Assembly (NCBI GenBank): GCA_035718085.1
Contig: DASTHS010000159.1
Span: 1 to 13,745 of the forward strand
DNA: 13,745 nucleotides
From: DASTHS01 sp035718085
Lineage (GTDB): Bacteria; Actinomycetota; Acidimicrobiia; Acidimicrobiales; Palsa-688
Direction of reading: 5' to 3'
Every line of letters starts with the position of its first letter. Position 1 is the first letter of the stretch. A program made the translations under genes and the position numbers. This document shows, piece after piece, positions 5,867-12,679 of the stretch. The notes under the pieces were generated by a model. It saw nothing but the letters and a program-made list of their open reading frames with translations. It had not been told where the DNA came from and ran no database searches.

Positions 5867-7723
5867 CTACCCGATGGGCGGCCCGAACTCGTACGGCTCG
5901 AGCGACTGCATGGCCTCGTCACGCCAACGGAACCACGCCCGGCCCCCGTAGTAGGCGAGGCTCCCCGGCTCGGCGGCGCCTTCACCGTTGTAGTACGACA
6001 CGCAGTCGAGCAGCGGGAGGGCCTGCACGTGGGCCTCTCGGCAGTGCCCGGCGTAGGCGGCCTCCGCCTCGGCGGTGACGTCGACGCGGCCGCGTCCGGC
6101 GGCGCGCAGCTCCCCGAGCAACCAGGTGACGTAGTCGGTGTGGGCGTCGATGGTCTCGGTGAAGTTGAAGCTGCTGCCGCCCCCCTGGGGGCCGGTCACC
6201 ACGACCAGGTTCGGGAAGCCGCGGACGTGCAGCCCGAGGAAGGTGCGGGTGCCCTCGTCACGCCACTTGTCGGCCAGCGTGCGGCCACCGACGCCGACGA
6301 CCATGTTGAACGTCGACGCGGCCATCCACGAGAAGCCGGTCGCGTAGATCAGCACGTCGAGGGGGTACTCGACACCGGCGTGGACCACGCCCCGCTCGCT
6401 GATGCGGGTGACGCCCGTCGGTGCGGTGTCGACCAGGTGCACGTGCGGGAGGTTGAACGTCGGCAGGTACTCGTCGTGGAACGTGGGCCGCTTGCACCCG
6501 TAGGGGTAGTAGGGCTTGAGCGCCTCGGCGGTGGCGGGGTCGTCGACGACGGCGTCGACCCGGGCGCGGATCTGCTCCATGATCCGGAAGTTCGTGTCGA
6601 GCAGCTTGGCCATCAGCTCCTCGGGGGACAGCTCCCGGTCGTGCACCTTGCGGGCCTTGAAGTCGTCGACCCTGCCGGAGAGGTAGTCGTCGTTGGCCTG
6701 CAGCGCGGTGCGCCCGGCCGAGATCCGCGAGAAGCGGGCGCGCCGCTCGCGCGCCCACCCCGGCTGGCGCGACCAGGCATCCACCTCCTCGGGGGTGGTG
6801 GCCCGCTGGTCGCGCACGTCGATCGTCGAGGGGGTGCGCTGGAACACGAACAGCTCGCCGGCCACCTTCGCCAGCTCGGGGATGGCCTGCACGGCGGTGG
6901 CGCCGGTGCCGATGATGCCCACCCGCTTGCCGGCCAGGTCGACGTCGTAGCGCCAACGCGAGGTGTGGAACGACGCACCGGCGAAGGTCTCCATGCCGGT
7001 GATGCGGGCCAGCTTCGGGCTGGTCAAGATGCCGTTGGCGAGCACGACGAAGCGGGCGCGCATGGCGTCGCCCCGGTCGGTGCGCACCGTCCAGCGCTGC
7101 TCGTCCTCGTGCCACTCGGTGCGCTCGACGGTGGTGTTGAACAGGCAGCGGTCGTAGAACCCGAACCGCTCGGCCATGGCCTGGCAGTAGGCGAAGATCT
7201 CGAAGCCCGAGGCGAACTTCATGGAGGGGATGTAGCCCATCTCCTCGAGCAACGGCAGGTAGCTGTACGACTCCACGTCGCAGGCGATGCCCGGGTAGCG
7301 GTTCCAATACCAGGTGCCGCCCACGTCGCCGGCCTTCTCGCAGAAGCGCACGTCGGTAAAGCCGGCCTGCGACAGCTTGTGCCACAGCAGCAGGCCGGCG
7401 AACCCGGCGCCGACGACCAGCACCTCGCAGTCGTCGTGCAGCGCCGGCCGCTCGACCGGCGGCGCCGAGTGCACGTCCTCGAGGTAGCGGGCCAGGTCGC
7501 CCTCCATCGCCGTGTAGTCGGCGGCGCCGCGCCGGGCGTCGGTGTAGGCCCGGTAGCGGTCACGCTCGGCCGCCCCGAAGGCGGCGCCGGCCGGGGCGGC
7601 GGGCAGCGCGGTGAGGCGTTCGTCGTCGACGACGCCGTAGCCCCGGCCCTCCACCGGTCGCACGCCGGCGCGGGTCGAGAAGGCCAGCACCCCCGTCGTC
7701 GGGTCCCTGCGAACCGCCTCCAT
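5867..7723 (-). CDS. Flavin-containing Baeyer-Villiger monooxygenase
   Basis: FAD- and NADPH-dependent insertion of one oxygen next to a carbonyl, turning ketones into esters or lactones; cytoplasmic. The 618-residue protein has the FAD Rossmann motif GAGFAG (105-110), the long BVMO signature GGTWYWNRYPGIACD (135-149), the BVMO fingerprint FxGxxxHxxxW as FAGASFHTSRW (247-257), the NADPH Rossmann GTGATA (272-277), and the C-terminal IYATGF (459-464). The usual Pro or Asp after the fingerprint Trp is Arg here. About 80 residues precede the FAD motif beyond what compact BVMOs such as phenylacetone monooxygenase have, placing it with the longer, bulky-ketone type. The ATG at 7723 follows GGGGGG eight bases away; an internal ATG (codon 73, 7507) would give a compact enzyme. 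It is the first gene of a unit with the aldose epimerase. Substrate unknown; cyclic, steroid or long-chain ketones are plausible. Confidence 0.94.
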   Translation of the reverse strand: MEAVRRDPTTGVLAFSTRAGVRPVEGRGYGVVDDERLTALPAAPAGAAFGAAERDRYRAYTDARRGAADYTAMEGDLARYLEDVHSAPPVERPALHDDCEVLVVGAGFAGLLLWHKLSQAGFTDVRFCEKAGDVGGTWYWNRYPGIACDVESYSYLPLLEEMGYIPSMKFASGFEIFAYCQAMAERFGFYDRCLFNTTVERTEWHEDEQRWTVRTDRGDAMRARFVVLANGILTSPKLARITGMETFAGASFHTSRWRYDVDLAGKRVGIIGTGATAVQAIPELAKVAGELFVFQRTPSTIDVRDQRATTPEEVDAWSRQPGWARERRARFSRISAGRTALQANDDYLSGRVDDFKARKVHDRELSPEELMAKLLDTNFRIMEQIRARVDAVVDDPATAEALKPYYPYGCKRPTFHDEYLPTFNLPHVHLVDTAPTGVTRISERGVVHAGVEYPLDVLIYATGFSWMAASTFNMVVGVGGRTLADKWRDEGTRTFLGLHVRGFPNLVVVTGPQGGGSSFNFTETIDAHTDYVTWLLGELRAAGRGRVDVTAEAEAAYAGHCREAHVQALPLLDCVSYYNGEGAAEPGSLAYYGGRAWFRWRDEAMQSLEPYEFGPPIG

Positions 7724-7755
7724 GCCGTGAACCCCCCGGTCCGAACCGATGGCGA

Positions 7756-7761
7756 ACGCTA
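7756..7761 (-). promoter_or_regulatory. Putative -10 box for the Baeyer-Villiger gene
   Basis: Read leftward, TAGCGT (7761-7756) fits TAnnnT. A start seven bases later would give a leader of about 26 bases with the G-rich site before the ATG. No persuasive -35 box was found, so this is a weak prediction. Confidence 0.3.
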
Positions 7762-7869
7762 CCCGCGGCCGCCCCGACCCGACCTGGCGCGAGCAGGTGC
7801 GGGGCGCACCGGCGGCGAACTGCTCAGGTCGTAGCGGGGGCCGCCGGGCCGCCCGAGCAGCCAGGAGCC

Positions 7870-7873
7870 AGGA
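7870..7873 (+). promoter_or_regulatory. Ribosome binding site of the secreted hydrolase
   Basis: AGGA (7870-7873) lies eight bases before the GTG at 7882, with a second GGAG at 7864-7867. It supports the GTG as start. The 7724-7881 region separates this gene from the divergent BVMO gene. Confidence 0.55.
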
Positions 7874-7881
7874 ACCACATC

Positions 7882-10008
7882 GTGCCGCCCTCCCCCACCC
7901 GCCGCACCGCCGGCACCACCCGCACCACCGGCCGCCTCGTCGCCGCCGCCGCCCTGGCCGCCGTGCCCCTCGCGGTGGCCACCCCGCCGGCCGGGGCCTC
8001 CCCGTCCACGCCGGCCTGGGTGCTGGCGAGACCGGTGACGTTCACCACCACGGCGCTCGACTTCGAGGTGACGGTGGGCCCGGCCGGCGGCCCGACGATC
8101 ACCTGCAACGTCGACGCCGACCTCCGGGTGCCGGTCACCGCCACTGCGGACCACCCGGCGCCGGCGATCCTGACGTCGAACGGCTTCGGCGGGTCGAAGT
8201 CCTCCACCGGGGCCACCGCCTCCAACGCCAGCTACGCCGAGCAGTACGCGGGTCAGGGCTACGTCACCCTGTCGTACTCCGGCCTCGGGTTCGGCAAGAG
8301 CACCTGCCCGATCGAGCTCGACAGCCCGGCCTACGACGGGGCCGCGGCGCGGGTGCTCGTGGGGTTCCTCGGCGGGGACACCTCGGCGGCGCACACGGCG
8401 TTCACCCCGGACCAGTCCGGGGCGACGCCCGGCACGTGGAGCGGGACGGTCACCGCCCCGCCCGTGCTGCTCGACCACTGCGACCACGCCGGCCACTGCG
8501 GCGCTGCTGACCCTCACGACCCGCGGGTGGGCATGATCGGCGGCTCGTATGGCGGCGAGAACCAGTTCGCCGCCGCTGCGGTCGACCCCCGCATCGACAC
8601 GATCGTGCCCCAGATCACCTGGAACGACCTCGTCTACTCGCTGGCCCCCAACAACCAGGGGCCGGGGGGCGCCACCGCGCCGGTGACCCAGTCGGCCGGG
8701 ACGCCGGGGCTCGAGAAGCTGCAGTGGACGAGCGCCTTCTTCGCCCTCGGCATGGCCCAGGTGGCGATGGGCAACGGCGCCGACACCCCGCTCGTGCCCT
8801 ACAGCACCGGCCCGCAGCCGCAGACCTGCCCCGACTTCAACCCGCAGGTGTGCGTGGCCAAGGCGACCATCGACGCCACCGGCTACCCCGACCCGGCGAC
8901 CGTCGACTTCCTGCACACGGCCAGCGCCGGCCAGTACCTCGACGCGATCCACATCCCGGTGTTCCTGTCGCAGGGTGAAGACGACACCCTCTTCACCCTT
9001 CGCGAGGCCATCGCCACCTACCAGGCGCTGCGGGCCCAGGGAACGCCGGTGAAGATGCTGTGGCAGCAGTGGGGCCACAGCGGCGGCCCCGCGGCCGGGG
9101 AGGCCGATGCCACCACGCCCGTGCCCACCCTCTACGATGACCTCCGCTACTCGGCGTGGTTCGCCCGCTACCTGCGAGGTGACACGAGGGCCGACACCGG
9201 CCCTGCGTTCGAGTACCTGGCGCCATGGGTCGCCGACGACGGGAGCGCGACCACCCCGGACGTCGCGCAGTACCTCGGCGCCGACAGCTTCCCGGTCGGA
9301 TCGCCCTCCACGCTCTACCTCTCGGGTGGCGACGCGACCGGGACGGGGGCGCTCGTCGCCGACCCCGCCGCCGTGCAGGCCGGCGACGCGACGTTCACCG
9401 CGACCCCCGCACCGACCAGCACGACCGGCACCGACGGCGTGACCACGACGCCGCCCCAGGTCGATGCGCCCGGCACCTTCGCCGCCTTCACCTCTCCGGC
9501 CCTCACGGCCCCCGACTACCTGGTGGGGTCGCCCACCCTCACGGTGCACCTGTCGGCGCCGACCTTCGCCGCCAGCCAGGCCGGCGGCCCGGCCGGCGAG
9601 CTGGTGGTCGTCGCCAAGCTGTTCGACGTGGCGCCCGACGGCACCAAGACCCTCGTCTACAACTTGGTCGCACCCACCCGGGTGCTCGACGTGACCGTCC
9701 CGGTCACCATCCACCTGCCCGCAGTCGTGCACGAGTTCGCCACCGGTCACGCGCTGCAGCTCGTGCTGGCGAGCGCCGACGCCGCCTACAAGGGCGGTGA
9801 CGCCGCCGGGCCGGTCAGCATCGTCGACAACCCCACCGCCCCGAACACCTTCGTGCTGCCCCTCACCGACGGCACGGGGCTGAACGGGATCTCGTCGGAC
9901 GCCCAGCCGCCGGCAGCGACGCCGGAGGTCGGCCTGCCCGCCGCCCTCGCCGTCGCCGGCTTCGGCGGCGGCCTGTGGGTGTTGCGCCGACGGCGCCGGA
10001 CCGCCTGA
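7882..10008 (+). CDS. Secreted serine hydrolase, X-Pro dipeptidyl-peptidase (S15)/CocE-like, with C-terminal membrane tail
   Basis: Alpha/beta-hydrolase predicted to cleave esters, amides or X-Pro peptides outside the cytoplasm. The 708 residues begin with a signal peptide (Arg-rich start, hydrophobic 18-33, likely cut after AGA at 37-39). The catalytic domain has the nucleophile elbow GGSYGG with Ser222, a probable acid Asp368 (or Asp367) in GEDDTLF, and His399 in WGHSGG. A beta-rich C-terminal half (about 440-680) resembles the S15 C-terminal jelly roll. Six cysteines, including the pairs CDHAGHC and CPDFNPQVC, suit an exported, disulfide-bonded protein. It ends with a hydrophobic stretch (685-702) and five arginines before Thr-Ala, the layout of a membrane-anchoring or sorting tail. 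An AGGA site eight bases before the GTG supports the start. Whether it is peptidase or esterase cannot be told from the sequence. Confidence 0.88.
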   Translation: MPPSPTRRTAGTTRTTGRLVAAAALAAVPLAVATPPAGASPSTPAWVLARPVTFTTTALDFEVTVGPAGGPTITCNVDADLRVPVTATADHPAPAILTSNGFGGSKSSTGATASNASYAEQYAGQGYVTLSYSGLGFGKSTCPIELDSPAYDGAAARVLVGFLGGDTSAAHTAFTPDQSGATPGTWSGTVTAPPVLLDHCDHAGHCGAADPHDPRVGMIGGSYGGENQFAAAAVDPRIDTIVPQITWNDLVYSLAPNNQGPGGATAPVTQSAGTPGLEKLQWTSAFFALGMAQVAMGNGADTPLVPYSTGPQPQTCPDFNPQVCVAKATIDATGYPDPATVDFLHTASAGQYLDAIHIPVFLSQGEDDTLFTLREAIATYQALRAQGTPVKMLWQQWGHSGGPAAGEADATTPVPTLYDDLRYSAWFARYLRGDTRADTGPAFEYLAPWVADDGSATTPDVAQYLGADSFPVGSPSTLYLSGGDATGTGALVADPAAVQAGDATFTATPAPTSTTGTDGVTTTPPQVDAPGTFAAFTSPALTAPDYLVGSPTLTVHLSAPTFAASQAGGPAGELVVVAKLFDVAPDGTKTLVYNLVAPTRVLDVTVPVTIHLPAVVHEFATGHALQLVLASADAAYKGGDAAGPVSIVDNPTAPNTFVLPLTDGTGLNGISSDAQPPAATPEVGLPAALAVAGFGGGLWVLRRRRRTA

Positions 10009-10054
10009 CGGCCGTCCGAGGCGCTCGACCGCCTGCCCCGACCGCCCGCTCGTG

Positions 10055-10077
10055 CCTCGCCCGGGGCCGCGGCGAGG
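10055..10077. terminator. Hairpin between convergent genes, candidate bidirectional terminator
   Basis: CCTCGCC (10055-10061) and GGCGAGG (10071-10077) form a seven-base stem with a nine-base loop, in the 72-base gap between the hydrolase stop and the stop of the unknown basic protein. Placement and stem support termination; there is no U tract. Confidence 0.45.
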
Positions 10078-10080
10078 GCG

Positions 10081-10731
10081 CTAGCGGGGCCGGCCCCCCT
10101 TCGGCGGGCGGGCCTGCAGCGAGCGCGGCGCGGCGCCGGGCCGGTAGCCGGCGGGGTTCTTCCCGCTCCGGCGCTGCTGGTTGGCGGCCGCCCGGCGCAT
10201 CTCCCGCCCGACGGGCAGCTCGTCGGCCTGCTGGAGGGCGAGCGCCTCCTCGAAGCGCTGGGCCCGCTCGGCCTTGGGCACCTGGGCCAGGAACCGCTCG
10301 AGCTCGGCGAACTCCGGCGGCAGGGGCCGGCCTTTCGCCTTCTGCCGGTCGATGTAGCGCACCAGCCGCTTGGCATAGCGGCGGCGCATGAAGCCGACCT
10401 TCAACATCCGCTGCGACGCCCGGGCCCGCAGACCGGGCTTGGCGTCGTCGCCGCCGGGGGCGGCGGGGGCCTTCGAACGGATGCGTGGGCTGCGGGCGGT
10501 GGCGGGCCGCACCGGGGCAGCCGGGGCAGCCGGGGCGGGGACGGCCTCGGCGTCACCCCGGCGACGCCGCCTCCGGCGGCCGGCCGCCTCGTCGCCGGTC
10601 GCCTCCGCCCCGCCGGCAGCGGGCGGCGCCTGCTTGCGCCCCGTGCTGGCCGCACTGGTGGCGGCGACGTCAGTGGCGGCGCCCGCAGGCCGGGTCTGGC
10701 TGCGGCGCTGGGCGGGCTTCGACTTGGCCAA
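10081..10731 (-). CDS. Unrecognised basic, Arg/Ala/Pro-rich protein
   Basis: I do not recognise this family. Starting at the TTG at 10731, it has 216 residues beginning MAKSKPAQRRS. The TTG is preceded four bases upstream by AAGGGGAG, and no in-frame ATG or GTG lies nearby; the frame extends to 10845 without a good start. Residues 1-115 are low-complexity Ala/Pro/Arg/Lys with a run of seven arginines. Residues about 120-180 are ordered-looking and helical: MRRRYAKRLVRYIDRQKAKG, then a charged segment with PPEFAELERFLAQVPKAERA. The tail is again Arg/Gly/Pro-rich. There is no signal peptide, membrane segment or cysteine-rich site. The strong positive charge suggests binding to nucleic acid or ribosomes, but that is inference. 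It lies 145 bases after the flavodoxin-like gene on the same strand. It could be wholly hypothetical, but its codon positions and the good ribosome site favour a real gene. Confidence 0.65.
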   Translation of the reverse strand: MAKSKPAQRRSQTRPAGAATDVAATSAASTGRKQAPPAAGGAEATGDEAAGRRRRRRRGDAEAVPAPAAPAAPVRPATARSPRIRSKAPAAPGGDDAKPGLRARASQRMLKVGFMRRRYAKRLVRYIDRQKAKGRPLPPEFAELERFLAQVPKAERAQRFEEALALQQADELPVGREMRRAAANQQRRSGKNPAGYRPGAAPRSLQARPPKGGRPR

Positions 10732-10876
10732 CGGGCTCCCCTTCGGGTCTGGCGGTGCGCCCAGTTTCCCACGCGGCCCGCGCCGAGCGGGCGGCCCGCA
10801 CCCCCGAGGGCCAAGAGGAGCGGGCGACCCGGGCCGTCCGGTCACCGCGCTCAGGTCAGGCGACCGGCGCAGGGCT

Positions 10877-11329
10877 TCAGAGGGTCAGGCTGGCGGCCAC
10901 GACCGCCCCCAGCTCACGACAGGCGGCCAGGTCGACGGCGCACGGCGCTCCGACCACCTCGACCACCGGGGCGGCGAGGCGCCACCCGAGACCGGTGGTG
11001 ATGGTGGTGAGGGCCCGGATCCCGCCGGCCAGGTCACCGTTGCCGTGGAGGTAGGCGCCGAAGGGCCGCCCCCGGGTCTGCTCGAGGCACGGGTAGTAGA
11101 CGACGTCGAAGAAGTGCTTGACGGCGCCGGCCAGGTAGCCGAGGGTCACCGGCCCGCCGACGACCACGGCATCGGCGCCGAGCACGTCCACCGGCCCCGC
11201 CTCGAGCGCGGCGCGCCCGACCACCTCGACGCCCGTGATGGCCGGGTCGCGGGCGCCGTCGAGGGTGGCGAGGTGCATGGCGTGCAAGGCCGGCGACACC
11301 GTGTGGTGCACGACGAGCAGGCGCGCCAC
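10877..11329 (-). CDS. Flavodoxin-like protein
   Basis: Likely an FMN-binding electron carrier or NAD(P)H-dependent quinone/flavin reductase of the flavodoxin fold; 150 residues, cytoplasmic. Strand one RLLVVHHT (3-10) leads into the position of the FMN-phosphate loop. DAVVVGGPVTLGYLAGAVKHFFD (53-75) matches the family's conserved second flavin loop and helix, and GRPFGAYLHGNGD (87-99) the third. The phosphate loop reads HTVSPALH rather than the classical (T/S)xTGxT, so FMN binding may be altered. The GTG start overlaps the P450 stop by one base (TAGTG) and has no Shine-Dalgarno of its own, which implies translational coupling. The pairing suggests it could feed electrons to the P450, but a flavin reductase role is equally possible. 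The upstream open frame to 12391 is a shadow of the P450 gene. Confidence 0.82.
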   Translation of the reverse strand: MARLLVVHHTVSPALHAMHLATLDGARDPAITGVEVVGRAALEAGPVDVLGADAVVVGGPVTLGYLAGAVKHFFDVVYYPCLEQTRGRPFGAYLHGNGDLAGGIRALTTITTGLGWRLAAPVVEVVGAPCAVDLAACRELGAVVAASLTL

Positions 11330-12531
11330 TACCGGGAGATCTGCAGGGGCAGCACCCGCGGCCCCCGCACCTGCCCGGCCGACCAGCGGACGGCGCCGGG
11401 GTCGGCCAGGGCGAAGGTCGGGAACGCCCGCAGCCACACCTCGAGGGCCACGCGCAGCTCCATGCGGGCCAGGTGCGACCCGGCGCAGCGATGGGGGCCG
11501 AGCCCGAACGCGGCGTGCCGGTTGCGCTGGCGGTCGATCACCACCTCGTCGGCGCGGTCGAACACCTCGGGGTCGCGGTTGGCGGCGGGGAACGACAGCA
11601 GCACCCAGTCCTCCGCCTTCATCGGGCACCCGCGGAACTCGGTGTCCTGCTTGACCAGCCTGGCCATGGTCACCGGGGCGTACACCCGGAGCAGCTCCTC
11701 GATGGCGGTGGCCAGCAGCCCCGGTTCGGCGACCAGGCGGTCGCGGTCCGCGGGGGTCTTGGCCAGGTGCCAGAGGGAGGCGCCGATGGCGCTCCAGGTC
11801 GTGTCGATGCCGGCGATGAGCAGCAGGGCGATGGTGCGGGCGACCTCGAACACGCTGAGCAGCTCGCCGTCGCGCTCGGTCGCCAGCAGCACGCTGATGA
11901 GATCGTCGCGGGGGTGGGCCTGGTGGTCGAGGATGTGGCCCCGGAGGTAGTCGAAGAGCGCCTGGAAGCCCTCGGCGCGCTCCTCGAAGGGCTTGGCCAC
12001 CCCCTCCAGCACGTGGTGCACGAAGCCCCGGAACAGCTCGGCGTCGGCTTCGGGCAGGCCGAGCATGGTGGCGATCACCCGCACCGGGATGTGCTGGGCG
12101 TAGTCGATGGCCCCGTCGACCAGGTCCCGGTCGCCCATGGCGTCGACGAGCGCCTCGCAGTGGGCCCGGGTGGCCGGCTCGAGCTCGGCCACCGCTTGTG
12201 GCGAGAAGATCGGCAGCAGCACCCGCCGGGCGTCGTGGTGGTAAGGGGGGTCCGACGAGATGGGCGGGGCGAAGCCGGCGGGGGCCAGCTCCATCGGCGC
12301 CCGCCGGTTCGACACCACCACGCTGCGGGACGAGAACCGCTCCGTGTCGTACGCGATGGCGGCCACGTCCGCGTGACGGGTCGGCAACCACACCCCGCCG
12401 AACCGGTCGGAGTGGGCCACCGGGCAGCTGCCCCGCAGCTGCTCGAAGATCGGGTACGGGTCGGCGGCCCAGGCGTCGTCGGTGTGGTCGAAGTCGGTGG
12501 CCCAGTCGCGCACCGGCGGGTTGCTGCCCAT
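11329..12531 (-). CDS. Cytochrome P450 (bacterial class I type)
   Basis: Heme-thiolate monooxygenase that hydroxylates an organic substrate with O2 and two electrons from a partner protein; soluble, 400 residues, typical bacterial length. It has the I-helix oxygen-binding motif AGIDTT (240-245), the K-helix ExxR as Glu279-Leu-Leu-Arg282, and the heme loop FGLGPHRCAG (342-351) with ligand Cys349. No transmembrane anchor and no fused reductase are present. The ATG at 12531 is fixed by a perfect AGGAGG nine bases upstream. The stop codon overlaps the start of the flavodoxin-like gene, so the two are coupled. No ferredoxin or ferredoxin reductase lies nearby. It diverges from an acyl-CoA synthetase, which hints at oxidation of a lipid, terpenoid or steroid-like compound; the substrate is not determinable. 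Confidence 0.96.
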   Translation of the reverse strand: MGSNPPVRDWATDFDHTDDAWAADPYPIFEQLRGSCPVAHSDRFGGVWLPTRHADVAAIAYDTERFSSRSVVVSNRRAPMELAPAGFAPPISSDPPYHHDARRVLLPIFSPQAVAELEPATRAHCEALVDAMGDRDLVDGAIDYAQHIPVRVIATMLGLPEADAELFRGFVHHVLEGVAKPFEERAEGFQALFDYLRGHILDHQAHPRDDLISVLLATERDGELLSVFEVARTIALLLIAGIDTTWSAIGASLWHLAKTPADRDRLVAEPGLLATAIEELLRVYAPVTMARLVKQDTEFRGCPMKAEDWVLLSFPAANRDPEVFDRADEVVIDRQRNRHAAFGLGPHRCAGSHLARMELRVALEVWLRAFPTFALADPGAVRWSAGQVRGPRVLPLQISR

Positions 12532-12540
12532 GGAGAGCGC

Positions 12541-12546
12541 CCTCCT
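12541..12546 (-). promoter_or_regulatory. Strong ribosome binding site of the P450 gene
   Basis: AGGAGG read leftward (12546-12541) lies nine bases before the ATG at 12531. It is the strongest Shine-Dalgarno in the window and fixes the P450 start. It contrasts with the cyanase and MFS genes, which lack any. Confidence 0.8.
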
Positions 12547-12641
12547 GGCTCGCCCGGCACCCTGCCGGCCGTAGCCGCCCGTGGGTACCCCGACCGGTTC
12601 ACCGCCGACCGCCCGTCGGCGGCCGTCTCCGCACCCTCGGC

Positions 12642-12647
12642 TACGCT
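12642..12647 (+). promoter_or_regulatory. Putative -10 box for the acyl-CoA synthetase gene
   Basis: TACGCT fits TAnnnT. A start about seven bases downstream would give a leader of roughly 26 bases including the GGGGGGA site before the GTG at 12680. No clear -35 box. The 148-base region 12532-12679 is otherwise without recognisable genes and must hold both this promoter and that of the divergent P450. Confidence 0.35.
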
Positions 12648-12679
12648 CCGGCCACTCGTCGCTGCCTGGGGGGACCCGA

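Noticed and set aside
5363..7834. Rightward open frame of 823 codons opposite the epimerase and BVMO genes
   Set aside because: It covers two genes with clear catalytic motifs on the other strand; its Val/Gly/His-rich product shows no domain.
7820..7860. CTGCTC/GAGCAG inverted repeat before the secreted hydrolase
   Set aside because: Only six base pairs around a 29-base loop, expected often by chance at this GC content; no riboswitch or attenuator features.
7759..9750. Leftward open frame of 663 codons opposite the secreted hydrolase
   Set aside because: It is antisense to a gene with signal peptide, nucleophile elbow and matching length; the product is Gly/Arg/Val repeat-like.
10388..11950. 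Rightward open frame of 520 codons
   Set aside because: It is antisense to the unknown basic protein, the flavodoxin-like gene and part of the P450, with no recognisable domain.
11330..12391. Long upstream extension of the flavodoxin-like frame
   Set aside because: It reads the P450 gene in the wrong frame; the fold begins exactly at the GTG that overlaps the P450 stop.
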